Source: an uncultured Lachnospiraceae bacterium
GTDB taxonomy: Bacteria > Bacillota > Clostridia > Lachnospirales > Lachnospiraceae
Direction of reading: 5' to 3'
Assembly (NCBI GenBank): GCA_910585545.1
Contig: CAJUFN010000014.1
Span: 1-55,265, forward strand
Length of the DNA: 55,265 nucleotides
In this document: piece by piece, positions 1 through 8,436 of the stretch
Position numbering within the stretch: the first letter of the stretch is position 1
Layout of the letters: every line of letters begins with the position of its first letter
Notes under the pieces: generated by a model
Told to the model about the DNA's origin: nothing
Databases searched by the model: none
The model's input: the letters and a program-made list of their open reading frames with translations, nothing else
Made by a program: the position numbers and the translations under genes

Positions 1-80
1 TCATCTGAGCCTTTTTCTTTTAACTCAGTTTTTCATAACTCACTTGACACTACCTATTCCTTAAAATAATTGTTTAGAAT

Positions 81-100
81 GGGCAGCCCGAAAGCTGCCC
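81..100 (-). terminator. Hairpin downstream of the GH13-like gene
   Basis: A perfect 7-bp stem (GGGCAGC / GCTGCCC) with a 6-base loop lies 9 bp after the stop codon of the minus-strand gene ending at 109. The minus-strand flank beyond the stem is AT-rich but has no clean T run, so termination strength is uncertain. Positions 1-80 show no gene I can support. Confidence 0.55.
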
Positions 101-108
101 GCCTGTAT

Positions 109-1800
109 TTATTTACCGATTAATATTGCTATGCTTCTGCCCTCGATCGCAATTTCTTTCGCATTCTGAATTGCTTCCGGCAGTTCAACTTCGGATGTCT
201 GCATACAAAGATGCCATGTTCTGCCTTTTGGAAGGGTCGGAAGAGCAAATTCATGCTCTATCCAGTGCATATTATATGCAACAAAGATATATTCTTTGAC
301 CTCCTGACCGCAATAATAGATACCAAGCTCCCTGCTTGAATACTCATCCGGCACACGCCATGCGCTCTCGCCATGATAAGAAATATCCGGGAATCCACAG
401 CTTGTCTGATCCATTCCCTTGGCTTCCATCTTTGGATGTAAAATTCCATATTGTTTCCGGAACGCTATCAGTTCCTTTACAAATGCAAACAACTCTTTTT
501 CTTTTTCTAGATTTTTCCAGTTAAGCCAGCTTATCGCATTGTCCTGACAATAAGCGTTATTGTTTCCTTTCTGGCTGTTTGCAAACTCATCTCCGGCAAG
601 GATACACGGAGTTCCTTGCGAAAGTAACAGTATTGCAAACGCATTCTTCATCTGCTTGTTCCGAAGCTTTACTACCTCTTTCTTTCTGCTTGGTCCTTCT
701 ACTCCGCAGTTCCAGCTGAAATTATAATCAGTACCATCCTGATTCTCTTCTTTATTCTCTTCATTATGCTTATGGTCGTATGATACCAAGTCATTTAACG
801 TAAATCCGTTGTGACTCGTCAGATAATTATAGATGCCTTTTCTGCTGCTTAAATGTCTCAAATGCCACATCGCTTCGCCGACGCACCCTTCGTCTCCCTT
901 TAGGAATCTTCTCATGCAGTTTGAAAATCCGTCCTGACGTTCCAGGATTTTCACCGCTTTCAGAAGCGGGTCTTTGCGAAACATCGTTATCGGAACCCTT
1001 TCCGGATTGAGAATGAACCCATCTACATGATATTCTAACATATAATAGCGCAGACACTCATCCATCATCTGGAGTGGCACATCTTCTTCAAATGCCATAT
1101 CTAAGACCACTTCGATTCCGGCACTATGGTATGCCTTTATCATGTCCTTAAACTCTTTGACCGCACTTTTTCCGGATGCATATGCTGCTTTTGGTGCAAA
1201 GTAATATGCCGGTCCATATCCCCAGTAGTTGATCTGCTCTTCCAAAACCTCTTCAAATTCATATACCGGCATACACTGAATCTGGTTAATTCCAAGTTCT
1301 TTTAAATACGCAATCTTCTCCGCCAGTCCCTTAAATGTTCCTTTTCCTCTTACCTGCGAAGAGCTGTGTTTTGTAAATCCTCTTACATGAAGCGCATATG
1401 CAACTACTTCATTCGCAGGAATCTGCAAACGCCTGTCACCCTCCCAGTCATATTCACTTTCTGTCAATTTACCGCGAATCTCATGTCCGCTCAAATCTTT
1501 TTTCTCACCCCAGATGGATTTTCCCGCAATCTCTTTTACATATGGATCTAAAACTACCTCGCCGTCAATCTCATAATTATATTCATATTTTTTCGTTTCC
1601 AAACCTTCCAGTGCAATAAAACGCATTTCGCCAAATGCATCTTCCTCTTTCAGTTCAAACGTATATGTTGGGGTAATCTCTCCTGCTTTATACAGAAGCA
1701 ACTGACATGTCTTCTTTTCCGGCACTGCTATCGAAAAATTCACAGAATCCTTTCCTATTGTCACGCCTACAGGCAATGGCTTTCCTTCTATTCTCTTCAT
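109..1800 (-). CDS. GH13 glycogen-debranching/isoamylase-family homologue lacking the catalytic residues
   Basis: A 563-aa protein with the architecture of GlgX/isoamylase enzymes: an N-terminal beta-sandwich (about 1-110), a GH13 barrel (about 130-470) and a C-terminal beta domain. Family landmarks persist (NYWGYGP near 191-197, GFTLNDLVSY near 332-341, WNCGVEGPSR, GTPCILAGDEF). The active-site motifs do not: the nucleophile motif GFRFDLA reads GFILNPE (Asn265 at the Asp position), the acid/base stretch AEPWD is deleted after residue 285, and the transition-state stabiliser motif AHDGF reads SHNGF (Asn331). The loop between conserved regions I and II is also much shortened, making it about 100 residues shorter than usual GlgX. 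The frame is intact. Likely a non-catalytic glucan-binding or regulatory subunit rather than an active debranching enzyme. The start is preceded by GAGGT. Confidence 0.8.
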   Translation of the reverse strand: MKRIEGKPLPVGVTIGKDSVNFSIAVPEKKTCQLLLYKAGEITPTYTFELKEEDAFGEMRFIALEGLETKKYEYNYEIDGEVVLDPYVKEIAGKSIWGEKKDLSGHEIRGKLTESEYDWEGDRRLQIPANEVVAYALHVRGFTKHSSSQVRGKGTFKGLAEKIAYLKELGINQIQCMPVYEFEEVLEEQINYWGYGPAYYFAPKAAYASGKSAVKEFKDMIKAYHSAGIEVVLDMAFEEDVPLQMMDECLRYYMLEYHVDGFILNPERVPITMFRKDPLLKAVKILERQDGFSNCMRRFLKGDEGCVGEAMWHLRHLSSRKGIYNYLTSHNGFTLNDLVSYDHKHNEENKEENQDGTDYNFSWNCGVEGPSRKKEVVKLRNKQMKNAFAILLLSQGTPCILAGDEFANSQKGNNNAYCQDNAISWLNWKNLEKEKELFAFVKELIAFRKQYGILHPKMEAKGMDQTSCGFPDISYHGESAWRVPDEYSSRELGIYYCGQEVKEYIFVAYNMHWIEHEFALPTLPKGRTWHLCMQTSEVELPEAIQNAKEIAIEGRSIAILIGK

Positions 1801-1920
1801 GTCTCTACCTCGCTTGTTGTTCTATCATTATTTTTCGAATCCTATTCTTTATTATACATGAATTGTCGATTTTTTCCTAGATAAATAGTAAAAAAAGTAT
1901 CAGTTTAACCATATACAAAA

Positions 1921-1956
1921 CAAAAAAAGAGATTATACGTTTTTTGTACAATCTCT
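1921..1956 (-). terminator. Rho-independent terminator of the binding-protein gene
   Basis: On the minus strand an 11-bp stem (AGAGATTGTAC / GTATAATCTCT, one G-U pair) with a short A-rich loop is followed by seven T residues. It lies about 40 bp beyond the stop at 1999. Confidence 0.85.
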
Positions 1957-1998
1957 TCCTGATATTCTCGCATAAAATCTGATTTTCTGATTCCATAT

Positions 1999-2997
1999 TT
2001 ACTGCCAGCCATCAATTCCGTAAAGCTCCAGATTCTCTTTTGAAATCAGGAAAACACTCTCATATGTTTCCCGTATATAAGTTTCTCCGTTCAGCATGTC
2101 CATAGCAACCCCTACTGCTGTCTTTCCGATATTGATCGGGGACTGCGCTGCCATTCCCGCGATCTGGCTGTCTGCTTTCTCAAGTTCTTTTTTTAAATCC
2201 GGTGAACCATCCACACTATAGATTTTGATATCTCCACGATTCGCCGCTTTCGCTGCCACCAAAGCTCCAAGCGCCGTCGGATCATTTCCGCACATAACCG
2301 CTGTCAGCTCCGGATTGTCCTTGATGATCTTCTCAAATGCTTCCTTTGCCAAAGTCAAATCTCCTTTTGCATCCTCCCTGGCAACCACTTCAAATCCATT
2401 CGCCGCTTTCGCAATGGATTCTTCAAATCCAGTAATACGGTCATTGATGGAATTTTGTGTCGGACATTCTAAGATTGCGATCTTTCCGCCTTGAGGAAAA
2501 TCTGTGATCATCTTCTCACCGCATATGTAACCTGCATTTTTATTGTCTGAACCGATATATGCATCCACTAAATCAAATTCTTTTACCTGTGTATCAATAT
2601 TAATAATCTTTACATCTGCCTCTTTTAACATATGAAGCACCGGCGTGATTGTCTCCCAGTCCACAGGGCTTAAGAAGATTGCATCAATTCCCTGTTCGAT
2701 CATTTCCTGAATCTGTTCCTTTTGTGTATCCGAATCCAATTCCGGGTCCATGACTATCATTGTAGAGCCAGCTGCCTCCACTTCTCCTCTGACTGCTGAT
2801 TCCAATGCAATAAAATACGGATTCTCCATCGTAATACAGGTAAATCCAAATTTATATTCCGGTCTCTGCTCCTCTTCGGATTTTTCCGGTACAATCGCAT
2901 TATCCTGAGGACTTCCCACTTCCTTTTTGCATCCTGCCAGCACAAACATCATGACTGCAAGGAGCAAAAGAAGCCTGCGTGTTCTCTTACCCATCAT
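1999..2997 (-). CDS. Sugar-type ABC substrate-binding lipoprotein (RbsB-like), orphan
   Basis: About 332 aa. The N terminus is a lipoprotein signal: basic MGKRTRR, a hydrophobic stretch and the lipobox LAGC. The rest is a periplasmic-binding-protein type I fold of the ribose/galactose family (ENPYFIAL, INIDTQV, GYICGEKM, CGNDPTALGAL, YSVDGSP). I place the start at the ATG at 2997 (or the next codon at 2994) because AGGAGG sits just upstream; the longer frame to 3060 would put an unusual 21-residue polar leader before the signal peptide. No permease or ATPase gene is adjacent, so it either works with a transporter elsewhere or serves as a sensor. It is followed by its own strong terminator, so it appears monocistronic. 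The ligand cannot be told from sequence. Confidence 0.85.
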   Translation of the reverse strand: MMGKRTRRLLLLLAVMMFVLAGCKKEVGSPQDNAIVPEKSEEEQRPEYKFGFTCITMENPYFIALESAVRGEVEAAGSTMIVMDPELDSDTQKEQIQEMIEQGIDAIFLSPVDWETITPVLHMLKEADVKIINIDTQVKEFDLVDAYIGSDNKNAGYICGEKMITDFPQGGKIAILECPTQNSINDRITGFEESIAKAANGFEVVAREDAKGDLTLAKEAFEKIIKDNPELTAVMCGNDPTALGALVAAKAANRGDIKIYSVDGSPDLKKELEKADSQIAGMAAQSPINIGKTAVGVAMDMLNGETYIRETYESVFLISKENLELYGIDGWQ

Positions 2998-3080
2998 TCT
3001 TCCTCCTATGTAAAAATGACATCTATCTACATTCCCTCTTATTTTACTCATTTTTAACATAAAGTCAATAGTTTTTGTCC

Positions 3081-3109
3081 TTGCAATTTCGTATCCTATC
3101 TGATAGAGT
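3081..3109 (+). promoter_or_regulatory. Candidate promoter of the DUF1292 gene
   Basis: TTGCAA (3081-3086) and TAGAGT (3104-3109) are separated by 17 bp, about 35 bp ahead of the start codon. Both boxes match consensus only moderately. A clear AAAGGAG ribosome binding site lies at 3128-3134. Confidence 0.4.
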
Positions 3110-3143
3110 TAGATATTAGAAAATGTAAAAGGAGATCAGACAA

Positions 3144-3479
3144 ATGAGTGAACATGATAAACACGAACATTGTGACTGCGGCTGCAGCGAAGAATCTGTT
3201 ACCGTAACACTGACACTTGATAATGATGAAGAGGTTGAGTGTGCCATTTTAGTTATTTTGCAATCTGAAGAGACCGGCAATGAATACATCGCTCTTCTCC
3301 CACTCGATGAAAACGGCGAACAAGCCGGTGAGGATGTATACATCTATCGCTACATTGAGCATAAGGATGCAGAACCAGAACTTGAGAACATCGATTCCGA
3401 TGATGAATACGAGATCGCGGCTGATTTATTCGATGAATGGCTTGACACCATGGAATTTGAAGAGTTAGACGCTAAGTAA
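3144..3479 (+). CDS. DUF1292 family small acidic protein
   Basis: A 111-aa very acidic protein of the widespread Firmicutes DUF1292 (YrzB-like) family, whose function is unknown. The core VTLTLDNDEEVECAIL and YIALLPLDENGE followed by VYIYRY is typical. The N terminus carries a His/Cys cluster (HEHCDCGC) that could bind a metal. In other Firmicutes the family often sits beside yrrK/mreB-type genes; here it is alone on the plus strand. Its last 15 bp overlap the end of the convergent helicase gene, so the two transcripts are complementary at their 3' ends. No terminator separates them. Start supported by AAAGGAG at 3128-3134. Confidence 0.85.
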   Translation: MSEHDKHEHCDCGCSEESVTVTLTLDNDEEVECAILVILQSEETGNEYIALLPLDENGEQAGEDVYIYRYIEHKDAEPELENIDSDDEYEIAADLFDEWLDTMEFEELDAK

Positions 3480-5300
3480 TTCTTCAACAAAACGGGAGGG
3501 ATACATATCCTTTCCGTTTTTCTTTCGTACATAACTTATGACAAGCATCTTCTTAGCTCTCGTCATCGCCACATAGAACATTCTCCGTTCTTCTTCCATC
3601 TCCTCTTTCGTCTCCGCTTTTTTATATGGAATCACATCTTCGTTCGCCTCCATAACAAACACATGCTCAAATTCCAAACCTTTGGCTCCATGCATCGTCA
3701 GAATACTCACCGCCTCTTCTTCCTGCCAGCGCTGCTGCCCGATCATTTCCAGCTGAATACGGTATTTTTCAATGTATGTAAACCACTCCTCCAATGTCTT
3801 ATATGCTTTCGCACGTTCTTCCACTTCATCCAGTACGGCAAACACGTCTTCGGCTTTCATTTTACGTGTTCCGGCATACTCTTTGATATATTCATCATAT
3901 CCGATACGCCTTCGAATATGCCGGATCGCCGTATAAGGTGTCATTCGCTCCATCATCTTTAAATCCCATTCCAACTGGTCAATACGCTCTAACATCCATT
4001 TCTTTTCCTCATAGTATTTGCGTAATTCCTCAAAGGAAACTTCCGGCTGATCCAGACATCCTCGCTCCAGATACCGAAGCGGCCGGTTCATGATTGCCAA
4101 AAAGTCTGTACGGCTTTTGTTTCCCATCGCAAGCCTGAGATAACTTTGTATGTCTTTTACCGCAAAATGGTCGTAAATATTGGTCATCTTCTCTTTCATA
4201 CGAAACGGAATCTGATGTGCAAGCAGCTGTTCTACCAAAACGCCTGCATCCGAATTCGTGCGAAAAAGGACCGCTATCGTACGAAATGGAATTTCTCTTT
4301 GCTGCAGCGCTTGTATCCTGCCAAGCACATATCCTGCCTCCTCGCTGGCATCCCTGACTTCCTGTACATGCACTGGCATTCCTTGCGGGTTCGGTGTCGT
4401 CACAGATTTTTCGTATCGATTTTGATTATGCATGATCACTCTTGCCGCCCCATCTGTGATCGCCTTCGAAGAACGATAATTGACATCCAGAATATACCTC
4501 TTGGCATCCGGATACTCTTTTTCAAAATTCAAAATGAATTCCGGCTTTGCCCCGCGAAATTGATAAATGGACTGATCATCGTCACCTACTACAAAAAGGT
4601 TATTCTGCGGCGCCGCAAGCATCTTTAAAATCTCATACTGTATTTTATTGATATCCTGAAATTCGTCTACCAGAATATATAAAAATTTTTCCTGCCACAT
4701 CCGAAGTATATCCGGTCGATTTTTAAACAAGTCATGGCACACGACCAGCATATCGTCAAAATCAATTTTCCGCCTGCCTTTTCGCATGCGTTCATACTCA
4801 TTGTAAATCCGTATGAATTCTTTCTTTCCGCAGGTTTTACATTCATAGTCCTCCATCGAAACTCTATTGTTTTTCACAATACTGATCTCGCTTACGATTC
4901 CATTTAAGAATTCCCGCTCTTCCTCCGGAAATATCTGTTCCTTTAACAAAATTTCTTTTAACATCATATGCTTTACATCTTCGGATAAAATATTGCTTGC
5001 ATTCATCTTATATGCCCATTTTATGATGCCATAAAAAATACCATGAAAGGTCCCAAAGGTGACCTTGGTCCTTGTCCCTCCTGTTTTCTCCATGAATCGT
5101 TCTTTCATCTCGTTAGCCGCTGCTTTTGTAAACGTCACCACAAGAATCTTGTCCGGATCCACATGTCGTTTTTCGATCAGCTGTCTGGTACGCTCCACGA
5201 TGGTAAACGTTTTCCCGGAACCCGGACCTGCAAGCACAAGGCAAGGTCCCTTATCGTGTAAGACCGCTTCTTTTTGTACTTTATTTAACTTTGCTTCCAC
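3465..5300 (-). CDS. UvrD/PcrA/Rep-family ATP-dependent 3'-5' DNA helicase
   Basis: A 611-aa superfamily 1A helicase. Motif I (AGPGSGKT, residues 24-31), motif II (VDEFQDIN), motif III (GDDDQSIYQFRGA), the YRSS of motif IV and motif VI (FYVAMTRAKK) are all present, so it should be an active ATPase/helicase acting in DNA repair or replication restart. It is about 100 residues shorter than PcrA/UvrD and lacks the usual C-terminal extension that in PcrA contacts RNA polymerase. Translation probably starts at the GTG at 5300, since GGGAG lies 6 bases upstream. The 3' end overlaps the convergent DUF1292 gene by 15 bp. Confidence 0.9.
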   Translation of the reverse strand: MEAKLNKVQKEAVLHDKGPCLVLAGPGSGKTFTIVERTRQLIEKRHVDPDKILVVTFTKAAANEMKERFMEKTGGTRTKVTFGTFHGIFYGIIKWAYKMNASNILSEDVKHMMLKEILLKEQIFPEEEREFLNGIVSEISIVKNNRVSMEDYECKTCGKKEFIRIYNEYERMRKGRRKIDFDDMLVVCHDLFKNRPDILRMWQEKFLYILVDEFQDINKIQYEILKMLAAPQNNLFVVGDDDQSIYQFRGAKPEFILNFEKEYPDAKRYILDVNYRSSKAITDGAARVIMHNQNRYEKSVTTPNPQGMPVHVQEVRDASEEAGYVLGRIQALQQREIPFRTIAVLFRTNSDAGVLVEQLLAHQIPFRMKEKMTNIYDHFAVKDIQSYLRLAMGNKSRTDFLAIMNRPLRYLERGCLDQPEVSFEELRKYYEEKKWMLERIDQLEWDLKMMERMTPYTAIRHIRRRIGYDEYIKEYAGTRKMKAEDVFAVLDEVEERAKAYKTLEEWFTYIEKYRIQLEMIGQQRWQEEEAVSILTMHGAKGLEFEHVFVMEANEDVIPYKKAETKEEMEEERRMFYVAMTRAKKMLVISYVRKKNGKDMYPSRFVEELLSV

Positions 5301-5347
5301 TTCATACTCCCTTTCTTTTCTCTTTCTGTCATACGAGCTTCTTTGCC

Positions 5348-5389
5348 AAAAGATAATCGCCTGACTTAAAAAGCCGGCGATTATCTTTT
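5348..5389 (-). terminator. Rho-independent terminator of gltX
   Basis: A 14-bp perfect stem (AAAAGATAATCGCC / GGCGATTATCTTTT) with a 14-base loop lies 9 bp beyond the gltX stop codon. The T-rich end of the stem serves as the tail on the minus strand. Confidence 0.8.
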
Positions 5390-5397
5390 GTTTATCT

Positions 5398-6849
5398 TTA
5401 TTTACTTAACAATTCAATTCCCTTTTTGATACGTGCAATGGATTCTTCTTTTCCAAGGATCTCCATGATCTCCGTTGCGCCGCCCGGCGTATTCTGTTTG
5501 CCGGATACCGCGGTACGAACCGGCCACATAACATAACCGTTCTTACATCCTTTTTCTGCCACATATCCTTTTAAAGTCTCAAACAATGCGTCATTGCTGT
5601 AATCTTCCTGCGTCTCAAAAAGCGGCAGCACTTCACGCAGCACTTCCAAAGATGTTTCTTCGTTGGTTTTCATCTTTTTATGTGTGTACATTGCCGTATC
5701 ATACTCCGGCAATGCTTCAAAGAAGTCAATCTGCTCTTTCAGATCAGGAAGTATTTCGATTCTTGTCTTTACCAAAGATGCGATTTTCTCCAAATCATAA
5801 TCTTTGGTGATCACCTCTTCGATATACGGTTTTGCAAGTGCAAAAAACTTATCAAACTCCATTGCTTTTAAATATTCACCGTTCATCCATTTTAATTTCA
5901 CAGTGTCAAATACAGCCGGAGATTTGCTCATATGGCGGTAATCAAATGTCTCTACCAGTTCTTCCAGGGAAAAGATTTCCCGGTTATCGGAAGGACTCCA
6001 TCCAAGCAGTGCTACAAAATTGACCACTGCCTCTGTGATATATCCCTGTTCGATCAAATCTTCATAAGAAGAATGTCCGCTTCGTTTGCTTAATTTTTTA
6101 TGCTCTTCATTGGTAATGAGCGGACAGTGTACATATACCGGTACCTCCCAGCCAAACGCCTCATAAAGACGATTGTATTTCGGAGCAGATGAAAGATATT
6201 CATTTCCGCGGACCACATGGGTAATCCCTTGCAGATGGTCATCGACTACATTTGCAAAATTATAGGTAGGATATCCATCTGATTTGATCAGGATCATATC
6301 GTCAAGCTCTGCATTTGCCACCGTGATATCTCCATAAATCTCATCATGAAAAGTCGTCTCGCCTTCCGTCGGCATATTGATGCGGATCACATATGGCTTG
6401 CCTGCCGCTAAGTTCGCTTCTACCTCTTCTTTGCTTAAATGCAGACAATGTTTGTCATAGGCAACGATATCCTCGCCATTTACACTCTGCTTTAAGGATT
6501 CCAAACGTTCTTTATCACAAAAGCAATAATAGGCGTCGCCTTGCTCGATCAGTTGTTTTGCATACTTTAAATACAGACCTTGTGCATTTCTTTCACTCTG
6601 CACGTACGGACCATATCCTTTGTCAATATCCGGACCTTCATCATGCCTAAGTCCTGTTTTTTCCAAAGTACGATATATAATCTCAAGAGCGCCCTCCACA
6701 TAACGTTCCTGATCGGTATCTTCGATACGGAGAATAAAATCTCCTCCTTCATGTTTTGCGATCAGATACGCATACAATGCGGTACGTAAGTTTCCAACAT
6801 GCATACGACCAGTTGGACTTGGGGCAAATCTTGTCCTTACTTTACTCAT
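5398..6849 (-). CDS. gltX: Glutamyl-tRNA synthetase
   Basis: A 483-aa class I aminoacyl-tRNA synthetase that charges tRNA-Glu in the cytoplasm; in most Firmicutes the same enzyme also charges tRNA-Gln for later amidation. The HIGH-type signature FAPSPTGRMHVGN is at residues 8-20 and the KMSKS-type loop appears as KKLSKRSG. YPTYNFANVVDDH and RGNEYLSS are further family blocks. The catalytic domain is followed by the all-helical anticodon-binding region. An in-frame GTG at 6858 gives three more codons, but GAGGAG lies 8 bases before the ATG at 6849 and abuts the GTG, so 6849 is the start. A good promoter lies upstream and a strong terminator downstream, which makes it monocistronic. Confidence 0.97.
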   Translation of the reverse strand: MSKVRTRFAPSPTGRMHVGNLRTALYAYLIAKHEGGDFILRIEDTDQERYVEGALEIIYRTLEKTGLRHDEGPDIDKGYGPYVQSERNAQGLYLKYAKQLIEQGDAYYCFCDKERLESLKQSVNGEDIVAYDKHCLHLSKEEVEANLAAGKPYVIRINMPTEGETTFHDEIYGDITVANAELDDMILIKSDGYPTYNFANVVDDHLQGITHVVRGNEYLSSAPKYNRLYEAFGWEVPVYVHCPLITNEEHKKLSKRSGHSSYEDLIEQGYITEAVVNFVALLGWSPSDNREIFSLEELVETFDYRHMSKSPAVFDTVKLKWMNGEYLKAMEFDKFFALAKPYIEEVITKDYDLEKIASLVKTRIEILPDLKEQIDFFEALPEYDTAMYTHKKMKTNEETSLEVLREVLPLFETQEDYSNDALFETLKGYVAEKGCKNGYVMWPVRTAVSGKQNTPGGATEIMEILGKEESIARIKKGIELLSK

Positions 6850-6902
6850 TTTTTCCACTCCTCTTCTTTCGATGTAAGCATTCTCGCTTATACTGCCTTC
6901 CC

Positions 6903-6932
6903 ATTATAATACAAAGGAGTCTGTTCTTACAA
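6903..6932 (-). promoter_or_regulatory. Promoter of gltX
   Basis: On the minus strand TTGTAA (6927-6932) and a perfect TATAAT (6903-6908) are separated by 18 bp. Transcription would start near 6896, about 47 bases before the ATG. No T-box leader fits in that space. Confidence 0.7.
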
Positions 6933-6940
6933 CCAAAATC

Positions 6941-8335
6941 TTACACTTTATCGGAAAATCCCGCTTTCAAAAATGCACGGTAGCATTTCACAGCCTCATA
7001 AATATCTGCCTTACTTGTTACCTCCCACGGTGCATGCATGTTAAGCACCGCAATTCCACTGTCAATTACTTCCATCCCATATACTGCCAAAATATATGCG
7101 ATGGTTCCGCCTCCGCCTGCATCGATTCTTCCAAGTTCCGCCGTCTGGAATTTCACATCATTGTCTTCCATAATCTTACGAAGTTCTGCAATATATTCCG
7201 CATTTGCATCGTTTGTCCTGCTCTTTCCGCCTGCTCCTGTATATTTATTAAATACCGGTCCGTTTGCAAAATACGCAGAATTCTTTTTCTCATACACTTC
7301 CGGGAACATCGGATCAAATGCCGCACTCACATCAGAAGAGAGCATCTTGGAATTGGCAAGTGCCCTGCGAAGTGCAAGCTCGCTATACGCTCCGGTCAAA
7401 GCCATCACCTCTGCCACCGCATTTTCAAAAAACTTAGAAGTCATTCCGCTGGCACCTACACTTCCGATTTCTTCCTTGTCCACAAGAAGACAGCATGAGG
7501 TACGCTCTACTTCTTTCTCTTCTAGCATTGCAAACAACGATGTAAACGCGCACACGCGATCATCCTGCCCATAGCCAATGATCATGCTGCGGTCCAATCC
7601 GCATTCTCTTGAGGCTCCTGCCGGAACAATTTCAAATTCCGCGGAAAGGAAATCATCTTCTTCTATATTATACTGCTCTTTCAATATATGAAGAATGCCG
7701 TTTTTTACCGCTTCCTTTTCCTGGTCTTCTGCAACAAGATTTCCAATAAGCAAATCCATCTTTTCGGCATCAATGAATTTATCCATCGGTTTGTCGCGTT
7801 TCTCGCGGTCTAAATGCGGTAACAGATCGGTGATCACAAACACCGGATCATCCTGCTTTTCTCCAACTACAATCGTCTCTTTTGTTCCATCTTTTCTTAC
7901 TACTACGCCATGCAGTGCAAGTGGCATGGCAACCCACTGGTATTTTTTGATTCCGCCATAATAATGAGTATCCAGATATGCGAACTCTTCTTCCTCGTAA
8001 AGCGGTCTTTGCTTTACATCCAAACGCGGAGAATCAATATGCGCTCCAAGAATATTCATTCCTTCTTCCAAAGGCTTTTTGCCAATCTGGAACAATGCAA
8101 TGGATTTTCCCATATAGTCGATATACACTTTATCTCCTATGTTTAATTTTGTTCCATCTGCGATCAGTTTTTTTAAATCCTTATATCCATTCTCTTTTGC
8201 CATGCGAATCGTAAGGCTTACGCATTCTCTTTCTGTTTTTCCTTCATCCAGACACTGTCTGTATAAAAGATTTACTTTCTCAAGCGCCTCTCTTTGTGCG
8301 TTATCATAATTTGTCCATAAACTTTTTCTTTCCAT
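6941..8335 (-). CDS. M18 family zinc aminopeptidase
   Basis: A 464-aa cytoplasmic dizinc aminopeptidase of family M18 (aspartyl aminopeptidase/aminopeptidase I group), expected to form a dodecamer and trim N-terminal residues from peptides. The first zinc ligand is His99 in GAHIDSPRLDVK. YYGGIKKYQW, the catalytic glutamate block VDKEEIGSVGASG and the C-terminal ligand block NMHAPWE are present. Length and motif order match the bacterial ApeA/ApeB form. The start at 8335 has AGGAG about 10 bases upstream, and a TATAAT box is seen near 8370. It is separated from the sirtuin-like gene by a terminator. Confidence 0.92.
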   Translation of the reverse strand: MERKSLWTNYDNAQREALEKVNLLYRQCLDEGKTERECVSLTIRMAKENGYKDLKKLIADGTKLNIGDKVYIDYMGKSIALFQIGKKPLEEGMNILGAHIDSPRLDVKQRPLYEEEEFAYLDTHYYGGIKKYQWVAMPLALHGVVVRKDGTKETIVVGEKQDDPVFVITDLLPHLDREKRDKPMDKFIDAEKMDLLIGNLVAEDQEKEAVKNGILHILKEQYNIEEDDFLSAEFEIVPAGASRECGLDRSMIIGYGQDDRVCAFTSLFAMLEEKEVERTSCCLLVDKEEIGSVGASGMTSKFFENAVAEVMALTGAYSELALRRALANSKMLSSDVSAAFDPMFPEVYEKKNSAYFANGPVFNKYTGAGGKSRTNDANAEYIAELRKIMEDNDVKFQTAELGRIDAGGGGTIAYILAVYGMEVIDSGIAVLNMHAPWEVTSKADIYEAVKCYRAFLKAGFSDKV

Positions 8336-8401
8336 TCTTAATAATCTCTCCTGTTTTTAGTATCATTGTTCTTATTATATCACGATATTGCCAAAGCAAA
8401 A

Positions 8402-8419
8402 GCAGGAATTTCTTCCTGC
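8402..8419 (-). terminator. Terminator downstream of the sirtuin-like gene
   Basis: A perfect 7-bp stem (GCAGGAA / TTCCTGC) with a 4-base loop stands 17 bp beyond the stop at 8437. T-rich stretches flank it on both strands, so it could act in either direction; the gene arrangement favours the minus strand. Confidence 0.65.
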
Positions 8420-8436
8420 CTTTTTCTGTAATATTG

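Noticed and set aside
1..4. A minus-strand ATG at position 4 with an AAAGG-like sequence upstream, perhaps the start of the next gene
   Set aside because: Only one codon is inside the window, so nothing can be said about the product.
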